DNA of 64,000 bases from Elusimicrobia bacterium HGW-Elusimicrobia-3 (lineage in GTDB: Bacteria > Elusimicrobiota > Elusimicrobia > Elusimicrobiales > UBA9959), in contig PHAL01000001.1 in the NCBI GenBank assembly GCA_002840355.1, positions 1 through 64,000 of the forward strand, written 5' to 3'. Both the position numbers and the translations under genes were made by a program. Shown piece by piece: positions 1 to 8,419 of this stretch. The first letter of the stretch is position 1. The number at the start of each line of letters is the position of its first letter. The notes beneath the pieces were generated by a model that did not search any database, was not told where the DNA came from, and worked only from the letters and a program-made list of their open reading frames with translations.

Positions 1-132
1 GGGTACTGGTGGTACGACTGGGCCGGCTTTTCTTCGGGCAAGCACCGGGTAGTCGCCAGGATACTGCCTCAGAATGGCGGCGAGAGGCATACCTCCCGCC
101 CCGTAACCTTCCAGGTGGACCCGCTCCGCTAA
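1..132 (+). CDS. C-terminal end of an exported protein with an Ig-like domain (partial)
   Basis: An open frame enters from the left edge and ends at TAA 130-132, giving 43 residues. The tail (HRVVARILPQ... PVTFQVDPLR) has the shape of the last strands of a bacterial Ig-like domain, in which an H-x-V-x-A-R strand is followed by S-x-PVTF-x-V. This suggests a surface or secreted multidomain protein, but the bulk of the gene is outside the window and no catalytic part is visible. The ORF-track entry at 9-233 is a different frame running through the terminator and is not a gene. A clear terminator follows 24 bases after the stop, which supports this as a real gene end. Confidence 0.6.
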   Translation, partial: GYWWYDWAGFSSGKHRVVARILPQNGGERHTSRPVTFQVDPLR

Positions 133-155
133 AGCCGCAGCGGGGGGGTAAATAC

Positions 156-183
156 AAAAACCGCCGGAGAGCCGGCGGTTTTT
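156..183 (+). terminator. Rho-independent terminator after the partial CDS
   Basis: AAAAA, then the perfect 7-bp stem CCGCCGG/CCGGCGG with an AGAG loop, then TTTTT. It lies 24 bases after the stop of the partial gene. The A-run on the left makes it potentially bidirectional. Confidence 0.9.
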
Positions 184-196
184 GCTTTGAAAATTG

Positions 197-219
197 TGGC
201 GCGAACAAGGGGACCCGAA
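197..219 (-). other. Possible decayed tRNA 3'-end (attachment-site-like remnant)
   Basis: Read on the minus strand, these 23 bases match the T-loop-to-CCA end of the tRNA-Glu at 9165-9240 at 17 of 23 positions without gaps, including TTCG, TCCCC and the final GCGCCA. A GGCGG-type terminator hairpin lies just to its left, as one also lies just left of the tRNA. This would fit a left attachment site for an island inserted at tRNA-Glu, but the match is imperfect and no integrase is present, so chance is a serious alternative. Confidence 0.3.
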
Positions 220-372
220 AACGAACTTTTTGAGACAGGTCCTCATTGGTAAGAACTACTGGCTGCCGCCCATAACTCTAATCCTGAGCCTCTTCCGCGT
301 GCGCGGAGTAGGCGCCGAAAAGAACCTCTCTGCTGTGCCCGAACCTTAAAAAGTTCGTATCCCTTTGACCCC
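205..372. repeat. MITE-like element with inverted ACGAACTTTTT arms
   Basis: The left arm carries ACAAGGGG...ACGAACTTTTT (core 222-231). The right arm carries the same core inverted, AAAAAGTTCGT followed by CCCTTTGACCCC (348-372). The 115 or so bases between contain no convincing ORF. A further copy of the left-arm type lies at 9093-9119 beyond the restriction island. The short non-coding body with inverted ends suggests a miniature transposable or REP-associated element; its mobility is inferred only. Confidence 0.5.
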
Positions 373-453
373 TATATAGCTGGATTCAACTCGGCCTTGC
401 ATTTGTCCCAAGCCAGCCCGCTTTCTAAATGATAAAATTAAAGCGGGTTTCCA

Positions 454-3294
454 ATGGACTTAAACGAGGCGCAGACAAGAAGGCGCATCATCGACAAAAG
501 CCTGGCCTTAGCTGGCTGGGATGTGGCTGATGCAGCCCATGTAACACAGGAACTAGATATAGACCTGCGCGGGACCGACGCCGCCCCGGCGAACCCTCCC
601 GGCCATTCCGCAACCGCCGATAATCCTTTCGCCGGACACCAATTCGCCGACTATGCCTTGAAACTCCACGGCAAGCATGTGGCTGTTGTCGAGGCCAAGC
701 GCACCATGCGCGACGCCAAACTTGGCCGTGAGCAGGCCCTCCAGTATGCCCAAAACATACAGAAGACGCAGGGCGGAAAACTCCCGCTGATCTTCTACAC
801 CAATGGCTACGAAAACTTTTATTGGGAATACGATTTTTATCCGCCCACCAAGGTTCACGGTTTTCCAACGCTGACCGACCTGGAATGGCTGGTACAGCGC
901 TCCAATGAGCGCCGGCCTTTGTCGGTGGAGATGATTAATACCAATATCGTAGGTCGCGACTACCAGATTGCTGCTATCCGCAGGGTGCTGGAAAACGTGG
1001 AGGCCAAGCGCCGCCGCTTCCTGCTTGTAATGGCCACCGGTACCGGCAAGACACGCACCGCCGTGGCCCTGCTGGATGTGCTTATGCGCGCTCGCTGGGC
1101 TAAGCGAGTGCTTTTCCTTGTAGACCGAATCGCCCTGCGCGATCAGGCGTTGGAGGCCTTCAGGGAATTCATGCCGTCGGAGCCTACTTGGCCGCAGACG
1201 GGTGAAAAAGACTTCGCGCGCGACCGCCGCGTTTATGTAACCACCTACCCGGCCATGTTGAACATCATACAGGCCGGGGAAAAACCACACGATTGGGTCT
1301 CGCCCTATTTCTTCGATGTCATCATCGCCGACGAAAGCCACCGCAGTGTTTACAACATCTACAGGCAGGTGTTGGACTACTTCAACTGCATCAAGCTGGG
1401 GCTTACTGCCACGCCGCAGGACAAAATTGACCGCGACACTTTCCGGCTGTTCGATTGCGACGCCAATGACCCGACCTTTGCCTACACTTTCGAGGAGGCG
1501 GTGCAGCATACGCCGCCCTATCTCTGCCGCTACGAGGTGCTGAAGGTCCGCACCAAGTTCCAGCTGGAGGGCATTCACGGCAAGGCCTTGGACGATGCCG
1601 AGCGCCGCCGCCTGCTGGCCGAAGGCAAAGACATCGAAGAGGTGGACTTCGAGGGAACTGACCTTGAGCGCAAGGTCACCAATTCCGGCACCAATGCGCT
1701 GATAGTGCGAGAGTTCATGGAAGAGTCCATTAAGGACACTTCCGGAACGCTGCCGGGCAAAAGCATAATCTTCGCCATATCCAAGGCCCATGCCCGCCGC
1801 CTTGAGGAACTGTTCGATAAACTCTACCCCGAGCATGCCGGCAAGCTGGCGCGGGTTATTGTGTCCGAAGATCCGCGCGTGCACGGCAAGGGCGGGTTGC
1901 TGGACCAGTTCAAGAACCAAGATATGCCCCGCGTGGCTATCTCCGTGGACATGCTCGATACCGGCGTCGATATCCGCGAGGTAGTAAACCTCGTCTTCGC
2001 CAAGCCGGTATATTCTTTTGTTAAGTTCTGGCAGATGATAGGCCGCGGCACGCGCCTGCTGGATACTTCTCCCGCCAAGGTTAAACCGTGGTGCGCAGCG
2101 AAGGACAAGTTCCTCATCATCGATTGCTGGGGCAATTTCGATTTCTTCGACATGAAGCCCGAAGGGCGTGAGCCCGGCACTCTGGTGCCGATGCCGGTAA
2201 AACTTTTTAAGGCCAGGCTGGATAAGCTTGAGGCCGCGCTTAACGCCGGCCGTGCGGATACAGCTGAGGCTATAAAGAAAGACCTGCAGGCGGACCTCGC
2301 TGAACTGCCCGCGAATAATGTGGTTGTCCTGGACCATCAGTCGGACTTGGCCCGCGCCAAAGCCGATGAGTTCTGGCGTCATCTTGCAGCGGACGGAATA
2401 GGTTTCCTCCGGGGAACGATAGCACCCGTAATGCGCGCCCGTTCCGGCGCGGATTTTAAAGCCCTGCGTTTTGAAACCGAGGTTGTAGAGCTGGGCACCG
2501 CGCTGCTTGGGAATAACAAAGAAGCTTTTGAGGCCATTAAGGCCAGTCTGCAGGTCCAGGTGGCCGAGCTTCCGTTATCCGTCAACATTGTCGCCAAAGA
2601 AAAAGAACTTATCGACGCTGTGCAGTTCGAAGATTGGTGGCTGACCCCGACAGAGGAGAAGCTGCGCTCTCTTGTGGAAAAGCTGGCCCCGCTGATGAAA
2701 TTCCGCCAGGCCCGCAAAGATCCCATGATGCACCTGGACCTGCAGGACATCTCTTTCGCCAAGGAATGGGTGGAATGCGGCCCCACCAACGAACGCGTGG
2801 CCGTTTCGGTTTACCGCGAAAAAGCCGAAGCCCTGGTCCGCGACCTGCTGGATAAGAGCGTGGTGCTGCAGAAGATCGCGGCGGGGGAAACTGTAACCGA
2901 AGAAGAGTTAAATGAGCTCGCAGACGACCTTGAGGCCAACAGCCTGCATATCAATGAAGACATTCTGCGACGGGTTTATGACAATAAGCGGGCGAATTTT
3001 ATTCAGTTCGTCAGGCATATGTTGGGCCGCGAGCGCCTTGCGCCCTGGTCTGAAACCGTGACCAAGGACTTTGATGCGTTTATCGCCAAGCACGACACCT
3101 TTACCTCTCAGCAGATACTTTTCCTGCAGACCCTGAAGACTTTCATCATCCAGACCGGGGATGTAAGCCGGGAAAGCCTTATCTCGCAGCCGTTTACCAA
3201 TATCCATCCCAGCGGCATACTGGGCCTATTCCAGAACACTGAAAGGCAGGAAATAGAACGGTTTATCCAAGGAATGGGGTATTATCACCAATAA
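454..3294 (+). CDS. hsdR: Type I restriction enzyme, R (translocase/nuclease) subunit
   Basis: The 946-residue product is the motor and nuclease subunit of a type I restriction-modification complex, which translocates DNA with ATP and cuts when two complexes collide. The N-terminal nuclease core shows D66 and the VVEAK segment (E80, K82) of a PD-(D/E)xK site. A helicase follows, with Walker A MATGTGKT at 193-200, the DEAH-type box DESH at 293-296, GLTATP near 317 and QMIGRGTRL as motif VI. The C-terminal third is the HsdM-binding part seen in EcoEI-like subunits. Length is normal and no frameshift is seen. It heads an operon with the Fic protein, hsdM and hsdS. The SD upstream of ATG 454 is weak (GCGGG). 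GC is below that of the host genes to its right. Confidence 0.95.
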   Translation: MDLNEAQTRRRIIDKSLALAGWDVADAAHVTQELDIDLRGTDAAPANPPGHSATADNPFAGHQFADYALKLHGKHVAVVEAKRTMRDAKLGREQALQYAQNIQKTQGGKLPLIFYTNGYENFYWEYDFYPPTKVHGFPTLTDLEWLVQRSNERRPLSVEMINTNIVGRDYQIAAIRRVLENVEAKRRRFLLVMATGTGKTRTAVALLDVLMRARWAKRVLFLVDRIALRDQALEAFREFMPSEPTWPQTGEKDFARDRRVYVTTYPAMLNIIQAGEKPHDWVSPYFFDVIIADESHRSVYNIYRQVLDYFNCIKLGLTATPQDKIDRDTFRLFDCDANDPTFAYTFEEAVQHTPPYLCRYEVLKVRTKFQLEGIHGKALDDAERRRLLAEGKDIEEVDFEGTDLERKVTNSGTNALIVREFMEESIKDTSGTLPGKSIIFAISKAHARRLEELFDKLYPEHAGKLARVIVSEDPRVHGKGGLLDQFKNQDMPRVAISVDMLDTGVDIREVVNLVFAKPVYSFVKFWQMIGRGTRLLDTSPAKVKPWCAAKDKFLIIDCWGNFDFFDMKPEGREPGTLVPMPVKLFKARLDKLEAALNAGRADTAEAIKKDLQADLAELPANNVVVLDHQSDLARAKADEFWRHLAADGIGFLRGTIAPVMRARSGADFKALRFETEVVELGTALLGNNKEAFEAIKASLQVQVAELPLSVNIVAKEKELIDAVQFEDWWLTPTEEKLRSLVEKLAPLMKFRQARKDPMMHLDLQDISFAKEWVECGPTNERVAVSVYREKAEALVRDLLDKSVVLQKIAAGETVTEEELNELADDLEANSLHINEDILRRVYDNKRANFIQFVRHMLGRERLAPWSETVTKDFDAFIAKHDTFTSQQILFLQTLKTFIIQTGDVSRESLISQPFTNIHPSGILGLFQNTERQEIERFIQGMGYYHQ

Positions 3295-3310
3295 ATAGGG
3301 TAACAACTGC

Positions 3311-3339
3311 TTGTAATTACCCTAATACTCTGGTATAAT
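3311..3339 (+). promoter_or_regulatory. Internal sigma70-type promoter for the Fic gene
   Basis: TTGTAA (3311-3316), a 17-base spacer and TGG-TATAAT (-10 at 3334-3339, extended -10) lie in the short hsdR-fic gap. Only six bases separate the -10 box from ATG 3346, so transcription would start at or next to the A of the start codon, giving a leaderless message. Confidence 0.75.
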
Positions 3340-3345
3340 ACCCTT

Positions 3346-4395
3346 ATGAAATCCCTGGACATTCGGTATCTCTCGCAGCTGCATTTTACTGCCGATCAGG
3401 CCGCATCCCTAAAGCGTATAGGTGAAAGCAAGGGCAGGCAAGCCCTGTTCTCCCGCCAGACACCGGAGGTCTTAAAGACCCTCTGCCGGGCCGCCATCAT
3501 TGAATCCAGCGAGTCCTCCAACCGGCTTGAAGGCATTGTGGCCCCGCACGCCCGCATTGAGGCCATTGTTCAAAAGAGTACCAATCCCCGCAACAGACCG
3601 GAGCAGGAGATCGCCGGTTACCGCGACGCCCTGAACCTGGTTCACGAATCAGCACAGAACATGCCGTTCACGGAGAACGTGATATTGCAGCTGCATGCCT
3701 ATCTCTACCGCTATCTGCCGGAGAACGGGGGGAAATGGAAGTTAACTGAGAACTCCATTGTGGAGAAAAATCCGGACGGCACGGTGCGCCGCGTGCGCTT
3801 TGAGCCGGTAAAAGCAGCGGCCACGCCGACCGCAATGGCCGCGCTGGTGCGCAACTACAAAGAGGCGCTGGATGTGCACCACCAGGAGCCGCTGGTGGTG
3901 GTGCCGGCGGCTATACTGGATTTCCTGTGCGTTCACCCTTTTCACGACGGCAACGGGCGGACCGCCCGGTTGCTGACCCTGCTGTTGCTCTACCACTTTG
4001 ATTACCAGGTGGGACGCTACATAAGCCTTGAGCGGCTCTTCGAGGAATCCAAGGAAAGCTACTATGAAACTCTGGAGTACAGCTCTCAGGGCTGGCATGA
4101 GGGCAAGCACGACATCAAGCCCTGGATGACCTATTTCTGGGGCGTGCTGATAAAGGCCTATCGTGAGTTCGAAGAGCGCGTGGATAATATCCGCGCCGGG
4201 CGCGGCTCCAAGACCGACCAGATCCGGCAGGCAGTTGCCCGCCGTATTGGCCCTTTCGCCATTTCAGACATAGAGAACGACTGTCCCGGCATAAGCCGCG
4301 ACATGGTGCGGGTGGTGCTGCGCCAGCTTAAAGAAGAAGGCGCAATTTCGCCGCAAGGCAAAGGCCGCGGCGCCAAGTGGGTAAAGAGAGGATAA
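3346..4395 (+). CDS. Fic-family protein (probable AMP transferase) with built-in inhibitory helix
   Basis: The 349-residue product has the Fic catalytic loop HPFHDGNGR at 197-205. Fic enzymes use it to move AMP, or rarely another phosphate-containing group, onto protein hydroxyls. An N-terminal S58-NRL-E62-G63 matches the [S/T]xxxE[G/N] inhibitory helix of class II Fic proteins, so the enzyme is probably self-restrained. The C-terminal 70 residues look like a winged-helix domain (ISRDMVRVVLRQLKEEGAI), as in stand-alone Fic/DNA-binding fusions that regulate themselves. It sits between hsdR and hsdM, one base before hsdM, and has its own promoter without room for an SD. A role in defence or in control of the restriction system is inferred from position; its target is unknown. 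Confidence 0.9.
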   Translation: MKSLDIRYLSQLHFTADQAASLKRIGESKGRQALFSRQTPEVLKTLCRAAIIESSESSNRLEGIVAPHARIEAIVQKSTNPRNRPEQEIAGYRDALNLVHESAQNMPFTENVILQLHAYLYRYLPENGGKWKLTENSIVEKNPDGTVRRVRFEPVKAAATPTAMAALVRNYKEALDVHHQEPLVVVPAAILDFLCVHPFHDGNGRTARLLTLLLLYHFDYQVGRYISLERLFEESKESYYETLEYSSQGWHEGKHDIKPWMTYFWGVLIKAYREFEERVDNIRAGRGSKTDQIRQAVARRIGPFAISDIENDCPGISRDMVRVVLRQLKEEGAISPQGKGRGAKWVKRG

Positions 4396-4396
4396 C

Positions 4397-5917
4397 ATGC
4401 TTAATCAGAACATAAAGGCCAAGATAGACCAGCTTTGGGATAAATTCTGGTCGGGCGGCATAGCTAACCCGCTGACCGCCGTGGAGCAGATAAGCTACCT
4501 GCTCTTCATGCGCCGCCTCGACGCCATGGACCGCAAAAAGCAGGAGGACGCCGAATACCTTAAGCGCCCTTACAAATCCATCTTTGAAAAGGACGAGCAG
4601 CGCTGGACCCACTTCCGTAACCTCCCCGCCGAAGAAATGCTAACGCATGTGCGCGACAAGGTGTTCCCTTTCATTAAGTCGCTGGGCAAGGAGGGCCAGT
4701 CGTTCTCCAAGTACATGCAGGACGCCGTGTTCATAATTCCCAAGGCCTCGCTGTTGGTTGAAGCTGTTGGCGTTATAGATGAGATTTACACCGAGATAGA
4801 GCGGGAAACCAAGGAAAGCGGCCAGACCTTTCACGACACGCAGGGGGATCTCTACGAATACCTGCTCTCGGAGATAGCCACCGCCGGCAAGAATGGCCAG
4901 TTCCGCACGCCCCGGCATATCATACAGATGATGTGCGCCCTGGTGGATCCAAAACTGGGCGAGGAAATCTGCGACCCGGCCTGCGGCACCGGCGGCTTTC
5001 TTCTTGGCGCTTTTCAGCATATCCTGACCAGGCATACCAGCGCGAAGCTGCGGCACAAGGATGAGAACGGCATGGAGCGCGGCCTGGTGGGCGATAAGCT
5101 CACCGATAAGCGCCAGTGGCAGGTGCTCAAAGAAAAAACTTTCCACGGCTATGACTTCGACACCACCATGGTGCGCATTGGCCTGATGAATCTTATCCTG
5201 CATGGCATAGACAGCCCGAACCTGGCCTATATGGATACGCTCTCCAAAGCTTTCTCAGAGAAAGACCGCTTCGACGTGGTGTTGGCTAATCCGCCTTTCA
5301 AGGGCAGCATAGACAAAGGCGATATAAATGAGGACTTGGGCCTTAAGACAACCAAGACTGAACTGCTGTTCGTTAACCGCATCATAAACATGCTGCGCAT
5401 AGGCGGGCGGGCCGCAGTTATTGTGCCAGATGGCGTTATGTTTGGCTCCAGCAACGCTCACACAGCGCTACGCGAAATGCTTCTGGATAAATGCGAACTG
5501 CAGGCGGTAGTTAAAATGCCGTCTGGGGTGTTCAGACCATATGCCGGTGTGAGCACGGCTGTGGTGGTATTCGTGAAGGGCGGCAAGACAGAGAATGACT
5601 GGTTCTACGACATGCAGGCCGACGGTTACTCCCTCGACGACAAGCGCCAGAAAACAGAGGAGAATGATATCCCTGATGTGATTGCCAAGTGGGGCAGTCG
5701 CGACCCGAAGAAGGACAGCGACAGAAAAGCCAAAGCCTTCTTTGTCCCGGCAGATAACATTCGTGAGAACAGCTACGACCTTTCCCTTAATCGCTACAAG
5801 GAAATCGCCTACGAAGAAGTGAAATGCGACTCTCCGAAAGTGATAATTAAACGCCTAAAGGAATTAGAGTCCGAGATAGGTAAAGAATTGATTGAGCTGG
5901 AAAGGATGGTGGAATAA
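4397..5917 (+). CDS. hsdM: Type I restriction-modification methyltransferase (M) subunit
   Basis: The 506-residue N6-adenine methyltransferase has an N-terminal HsdM helical domain (IDQLWDKFW, ISYLLFMRRLD). The SAM-binding motif I is DPACGTGGF at 193-201 and the catalytic motif IV is NPPF at 298-301, followed by the region that contacts HsdS. With two copies of M and one S it methylates the bipartite target site and protects host DNA. It begins one base after the Fic stop and overlaps the hsdS start by one base (TAATG), so R, M and S are translationally linked around the Fic insertion. Length and motifs are intact, so the modification activity is expected to be functional. Confidence 0.96.
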   Translation: MLNQNIKAKIDQLWDKFWSGGIANPLTAVEQISYLLFMRRLDAMDRKKQEDAEYLKRPYKSIFEKDEQRWTHFRNLPAEEMLTHVRDKVFPFIKSLGKEGQSFSKYMQDAVFIIPKASLLVEAVGVIDEIYTEIERETKESGQTFHDTQGDLYEYLLSEIATAGKNGQFRTPRHIIQMMCALVDPKLGEEICDPACGTGGFLLGAFQHILTRHTSAKLRHKDENGMERGLVGDKLTDKRQWQVLKEKTFHGYDFDTTMVRIGLMNLILHGIDSPNLAYMDTLSKAFSEKDRFDVVLANPPFKGSIDKGDINEDLGLKTTKTELLFVNRIINMLRIGGRAAVIVPDGVMFGSSNAHTALREMLLDKCELQAVVKMPSGVFRPYAGVSTAVVVFVKGGKTENDWFYDMQADGYSLDDKRQKTEENDIPDVIAKWGSRDPKKDSDRKAKAFFVPADNIRENSYDLSLNRYKEIAYEEVKCDSPKVIIKRLKELESEIGKELIELERMVE

Positions 5918-7026
5918 TGACTTCGTCGCCTCAACGACCTCATTTTCCAGAGGCTTTGTTCGGGGAAGTGTTTCTCGACGCTACGGGCGGGAATGCCAAA
6001 ATTGAGAGCGGAGACTACTTGCCAATTGGAAAGATTCCGGTTATCGATCAAGGTCAAGAATATATCGCTGGGTTCACAAATAACGAATCACTTAAATGTA
6101 AGGCAAATCTACCTTGTATTCTGTTTGGCGACCACACAAAAATATTTAAATTTGTAAATCAACCCTTTGCTTTGGGGGCTGACGGGATTAAAGTCTTGGT
6201 TCCCAGCGCTAAACTAAATCCAAGGTACGCCTATTACTGCCTTCAGCGCGTATGGTTCCCGCCACGGACTGGATATCAACGGCATTTTAAATATTTGCAG
6301 CGTGCAAAAATCCCTATGCCGCCACTCGAAGAGCAAGGCCGCATCGCCGCCATCCTCGACAAAGCCGACGCTATTAGGAGGAAGCGGCAGGAAGCTGGTA
6401 AGATAGCGAGTTCGTTTGCGCAAAGCCTATTCCTTGATTTAATTGGCGATCCAATTTCTAACCCCAAAAAATGGAAGATGGTTCCCCTTGAGGAGGTGGC
6501 TACTACGACAAGCGGGGGGACTCCTAATCGTAAAGTGGATGCCTATTATGGTGGCGATATTCCGTGGGTCAAGTCGGGCGAATTGTCTCAGGGGGTTGTG
6601 ACTACTACTGAAGAAACGCTTACGGAGTGTGGTCTTTTAGAAAGTTCTGCAAAAGTCATGCCAGTTGGGACGGTTCTACTCGCCATGTATGGGGCCACTG
6701 CTGGGCTTGTGGCGAAACTTGGAATTGAGGCTGCTACAAATCAGGCTGTTTGTTGTATCCGGCCAGGAAAGCATATTCATGCAGAGTATCTCCTCCATCT
6801 TTTGCGTCGTCATTCTGTTTCTTTGTTGACGAAGCGCGTAGGTGGTGCGCAACCGAATTTAAGCCAGGATATTATTAGAAATCTGAAAATCCCCATTCCA
6901 CCGATGGATGTTCAAATAGATTTTGTCCAGAAGGTCGCTTGTGTCTCTAGTCTCCAGCGACATCAGGAGTCCGCACTAAAAGAAACCGGTAGCCTGTTCG
7001 GCGCAATACAGGGGGAGTTCTTCTAA
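5917..7026 (+). CDS. hsdS: Type I restriction-modification specificity (S) subunit
   Basis: The 369-residue DNA-recognition subunit has two target-recognition domains, at about 10-150 and 190-330. Each is followed by the helical conserved spacer (PPLEEQGRIAAILDKADAIR and PPMDVQIDFVQKV). The first half-site domain is close to the short end for the family, but both halves are complete. The two TRDs define a bipartite target that cannot be read from sequence. Base composition falls visibly at this gene compared with hsdR/hsdM, as is common for TRDs that are swapped horizontally. It overlaps hsdM by one base and is followed six bases later by the first uncharacterised accessory gene, so all appear co-transcribed. 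Confidence 0.93.
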   Translation: MTSSPQRPHFPEALFGEVFLDATGGNAKIESGDYLPIGKIPVIDQGQEYIAGFTNNESLKCKANLPCILFGDHTKIFKFVNQPFALGADGIKVLVPSAKLNPRYAYYCLQRVWFPPRTGYQRHFKYLQRAKIPMPPLEEQGRIAAILDKADAIRRKRQEAGKIASSFAQSLFLDLIGDPISNPKKWKMVPLEEVATTTSGGTPNRKVDAYYGGDIPWVKSGELSQGVVTTTEETLTECGLLESSAKVMPVGTVLLAMYGATAGLVAKLGIEAATNQAVCCIRPGKHIHAEYLLHLLRRHSVSLLTKRVGGAQPNLSQDIIRNLKIPIPPMDVQIDFVQKVACVSSLQRHQESALKETGSLFGAIQGEFF

Positions 7027-7032
7027 GAATAT

Positions 7033-8418
7033 ATGCGCGTTCATGAGTGGCTCAAATGGAAAGGAAAAAAGGTTTCCAATCAATTAGTTAAGCATTTGTT
7101 TGCCCTTGGGCTGACGAAAGCCGCTACGACTCTGCGTGATTACTCCTTCTCGTCCAAAGAAATAAGCCGTCAGATATCTCTTGAAATTCTTTTTAAGGGG
7201 CCAGCGGCTCTAAAGAAGTGTCTTGGCCTGGATGAGAGCTATTTTGCCATGGTCGATGGATGTGCCCATAGGGACGCTAAACAGTTTTATTGCTATGGGA
7301 TTGCTGATGAAATCTTTAGGGTTGCCATTGCCGCTTTACAATGGGATCAGCTCCTTGAGGGGTCTGATTTTGTTCCGGGCGGAAATCCGATAGAAAAAAA
7401 TATCGATAGAGTTGTACATGAGCGAACAAAAGCCGAGCAGGAGATGTGGATCCGAAAATTGACAGAGCATCTGATAAATCTGATTTGTTTGGGCGACAAT
7501 CAACGTGACGGTGTATTTCGAGCCGTATTGGCCGCGCAGTCATTGGATGACCATCTTGGACTTGATAAAGATTTTAGAGATTTCTACGCATGCAGGAATG
7601 AGAATAACCTCCACTCTGTTATGAGGTATGCACGAATCATTGAAGATGTTCAGAGAAAGGAGGGGGCAAAGGTTCTGCCGTTATTCGCGGATAGCATCAA
7701 CAGTAATAAGTTGCCACCGGCAGGTAGGGTTTTGTCGAGTGTTCGGGAAAGGTTTAAGCTCGCGCTCAAGAAGGCAACTCCGGAAGAGAAGCTTGCTCTC
7801 CGCTTATCTTACTCGGCTGGATTTTCTGAGTCGAGTCGGGCTATTCATGCAACTGTTCAGGATAGGCCTGCACAGCGAAGCACCTCAAAGGAGATCGATG
7901 GCCGGCTTTCAGAAGTAGGCCTTCTTTCTGCGCATATTCTGAAAAGAATGTATTCAATTTGTTCTATGCAGCCGAGTGGCTTAAGTAGGCAGATGATAAA
8001 TGCTTTACATCATCCGGAATCGATTGCTCCAAAAATTGTGGGCAAAGTGCAGCAGGAGTATTCCCAGGGTGATATCGTGCTCGTGATGGGAGATCCGGCG
8101 GAGGTGTTGCGCTGCATGGAAAGCGAATACGGATACACCTCTGTTAGGGTTAAATATCTTGCAAAGCCGCCATTGCCGGAGATCCCCGAAGATGAGTTTC
8201 CGAGTAGCTATGTGCAGCTTCTTGTCGCGGCAAAGGATATAAAAGAGTTTATGCTGGCACAGGTGGATAAAATGCCGGCGCACCTTCAGTCGGATGTGCG
8301 CGAACTGTTTTCAAAAGGAACGCCAGAACAACTTTTGCATGGTGCGAGAGAGGCCATTCTGGATATGCATAAATCGGGAGCACTTCGGGTGTTTCTGTCG
8401 GGAAATACTGAGAGCTAA
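7033..8418 (+). CDS. Uncharacterised RM-linked protein with a HEPN-like motif
   Basis: The 461-residue product belongs to no family I recognise. It is soluble and mixed helical, with no signal peptide or membrane segment. One segment, R188-N-ENNL-H194, fits the R-N-x(4)-H form of the R-x(4-6)-H active site of HEPN ribonucleases, embedded in a helix-rich stretch at about 120-205. The rest (about 270-440) shows no nucleotide-binding or nuclease motif I can name. It starts six bases after hsdS and ends one base before the next gene, so it is part of the RM operon. It is A+T-richer than the host. A role as an RNase effector guarding or backing up the RM system is an inference from motif and position only. 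Confidence 0.6.
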   Translation: MRVHEWLKWKGKKVSNQLVKHLFALGLTKAATTLRDYSFSSKEISRQISLEILFKGPAALKKCLGLDESYFAMVDGCAHRDAKQFYCYGIADEIFRVAIAALQWDQLLEGSDFVPGGNPIEKNIDRVVHERTKAEQEMWIRKLTEHLINLICLGDNQRDGVFRAVLAAQSLDDHLGLDKDFRDFYACRNENNLHSVMRYARIIEDVQRKEGAKVLPLFADSINSNKLPPAGRVLSSVRERFKLALKKATPEEKLALRLSYSAGFSESSRAIHATVQDRPAQRSTSKEIDGRLSEVGLLSAHILKRMYSICSMQPSGLSRQMINALHHPESIAPKIVGKVQQEYSQGDIVLVMGDPAEVLRCMESEYGYTSVRVKYLAKPPLPEIPEDEFPSSYVQLLVAAKDIKEFMLAQVDKMPAHLQSDVRELFSKGTPEQLLHGAREAILDMHKSGALRVFLSGNTES

Positions 8419-8419
8419 T

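Noticed and set aside
9-233. 74-residue plus-strand ORF at the left edge
   Set aside because: It runs in a different frame from the real Ig-like tail and translates straight through the terminator and repeat.
553-2382. 609-residue minus-strand ORF within hsdR
   Set aside because: It is fully antisense to a gene with all its motifs in order, and has no recognisable domain.
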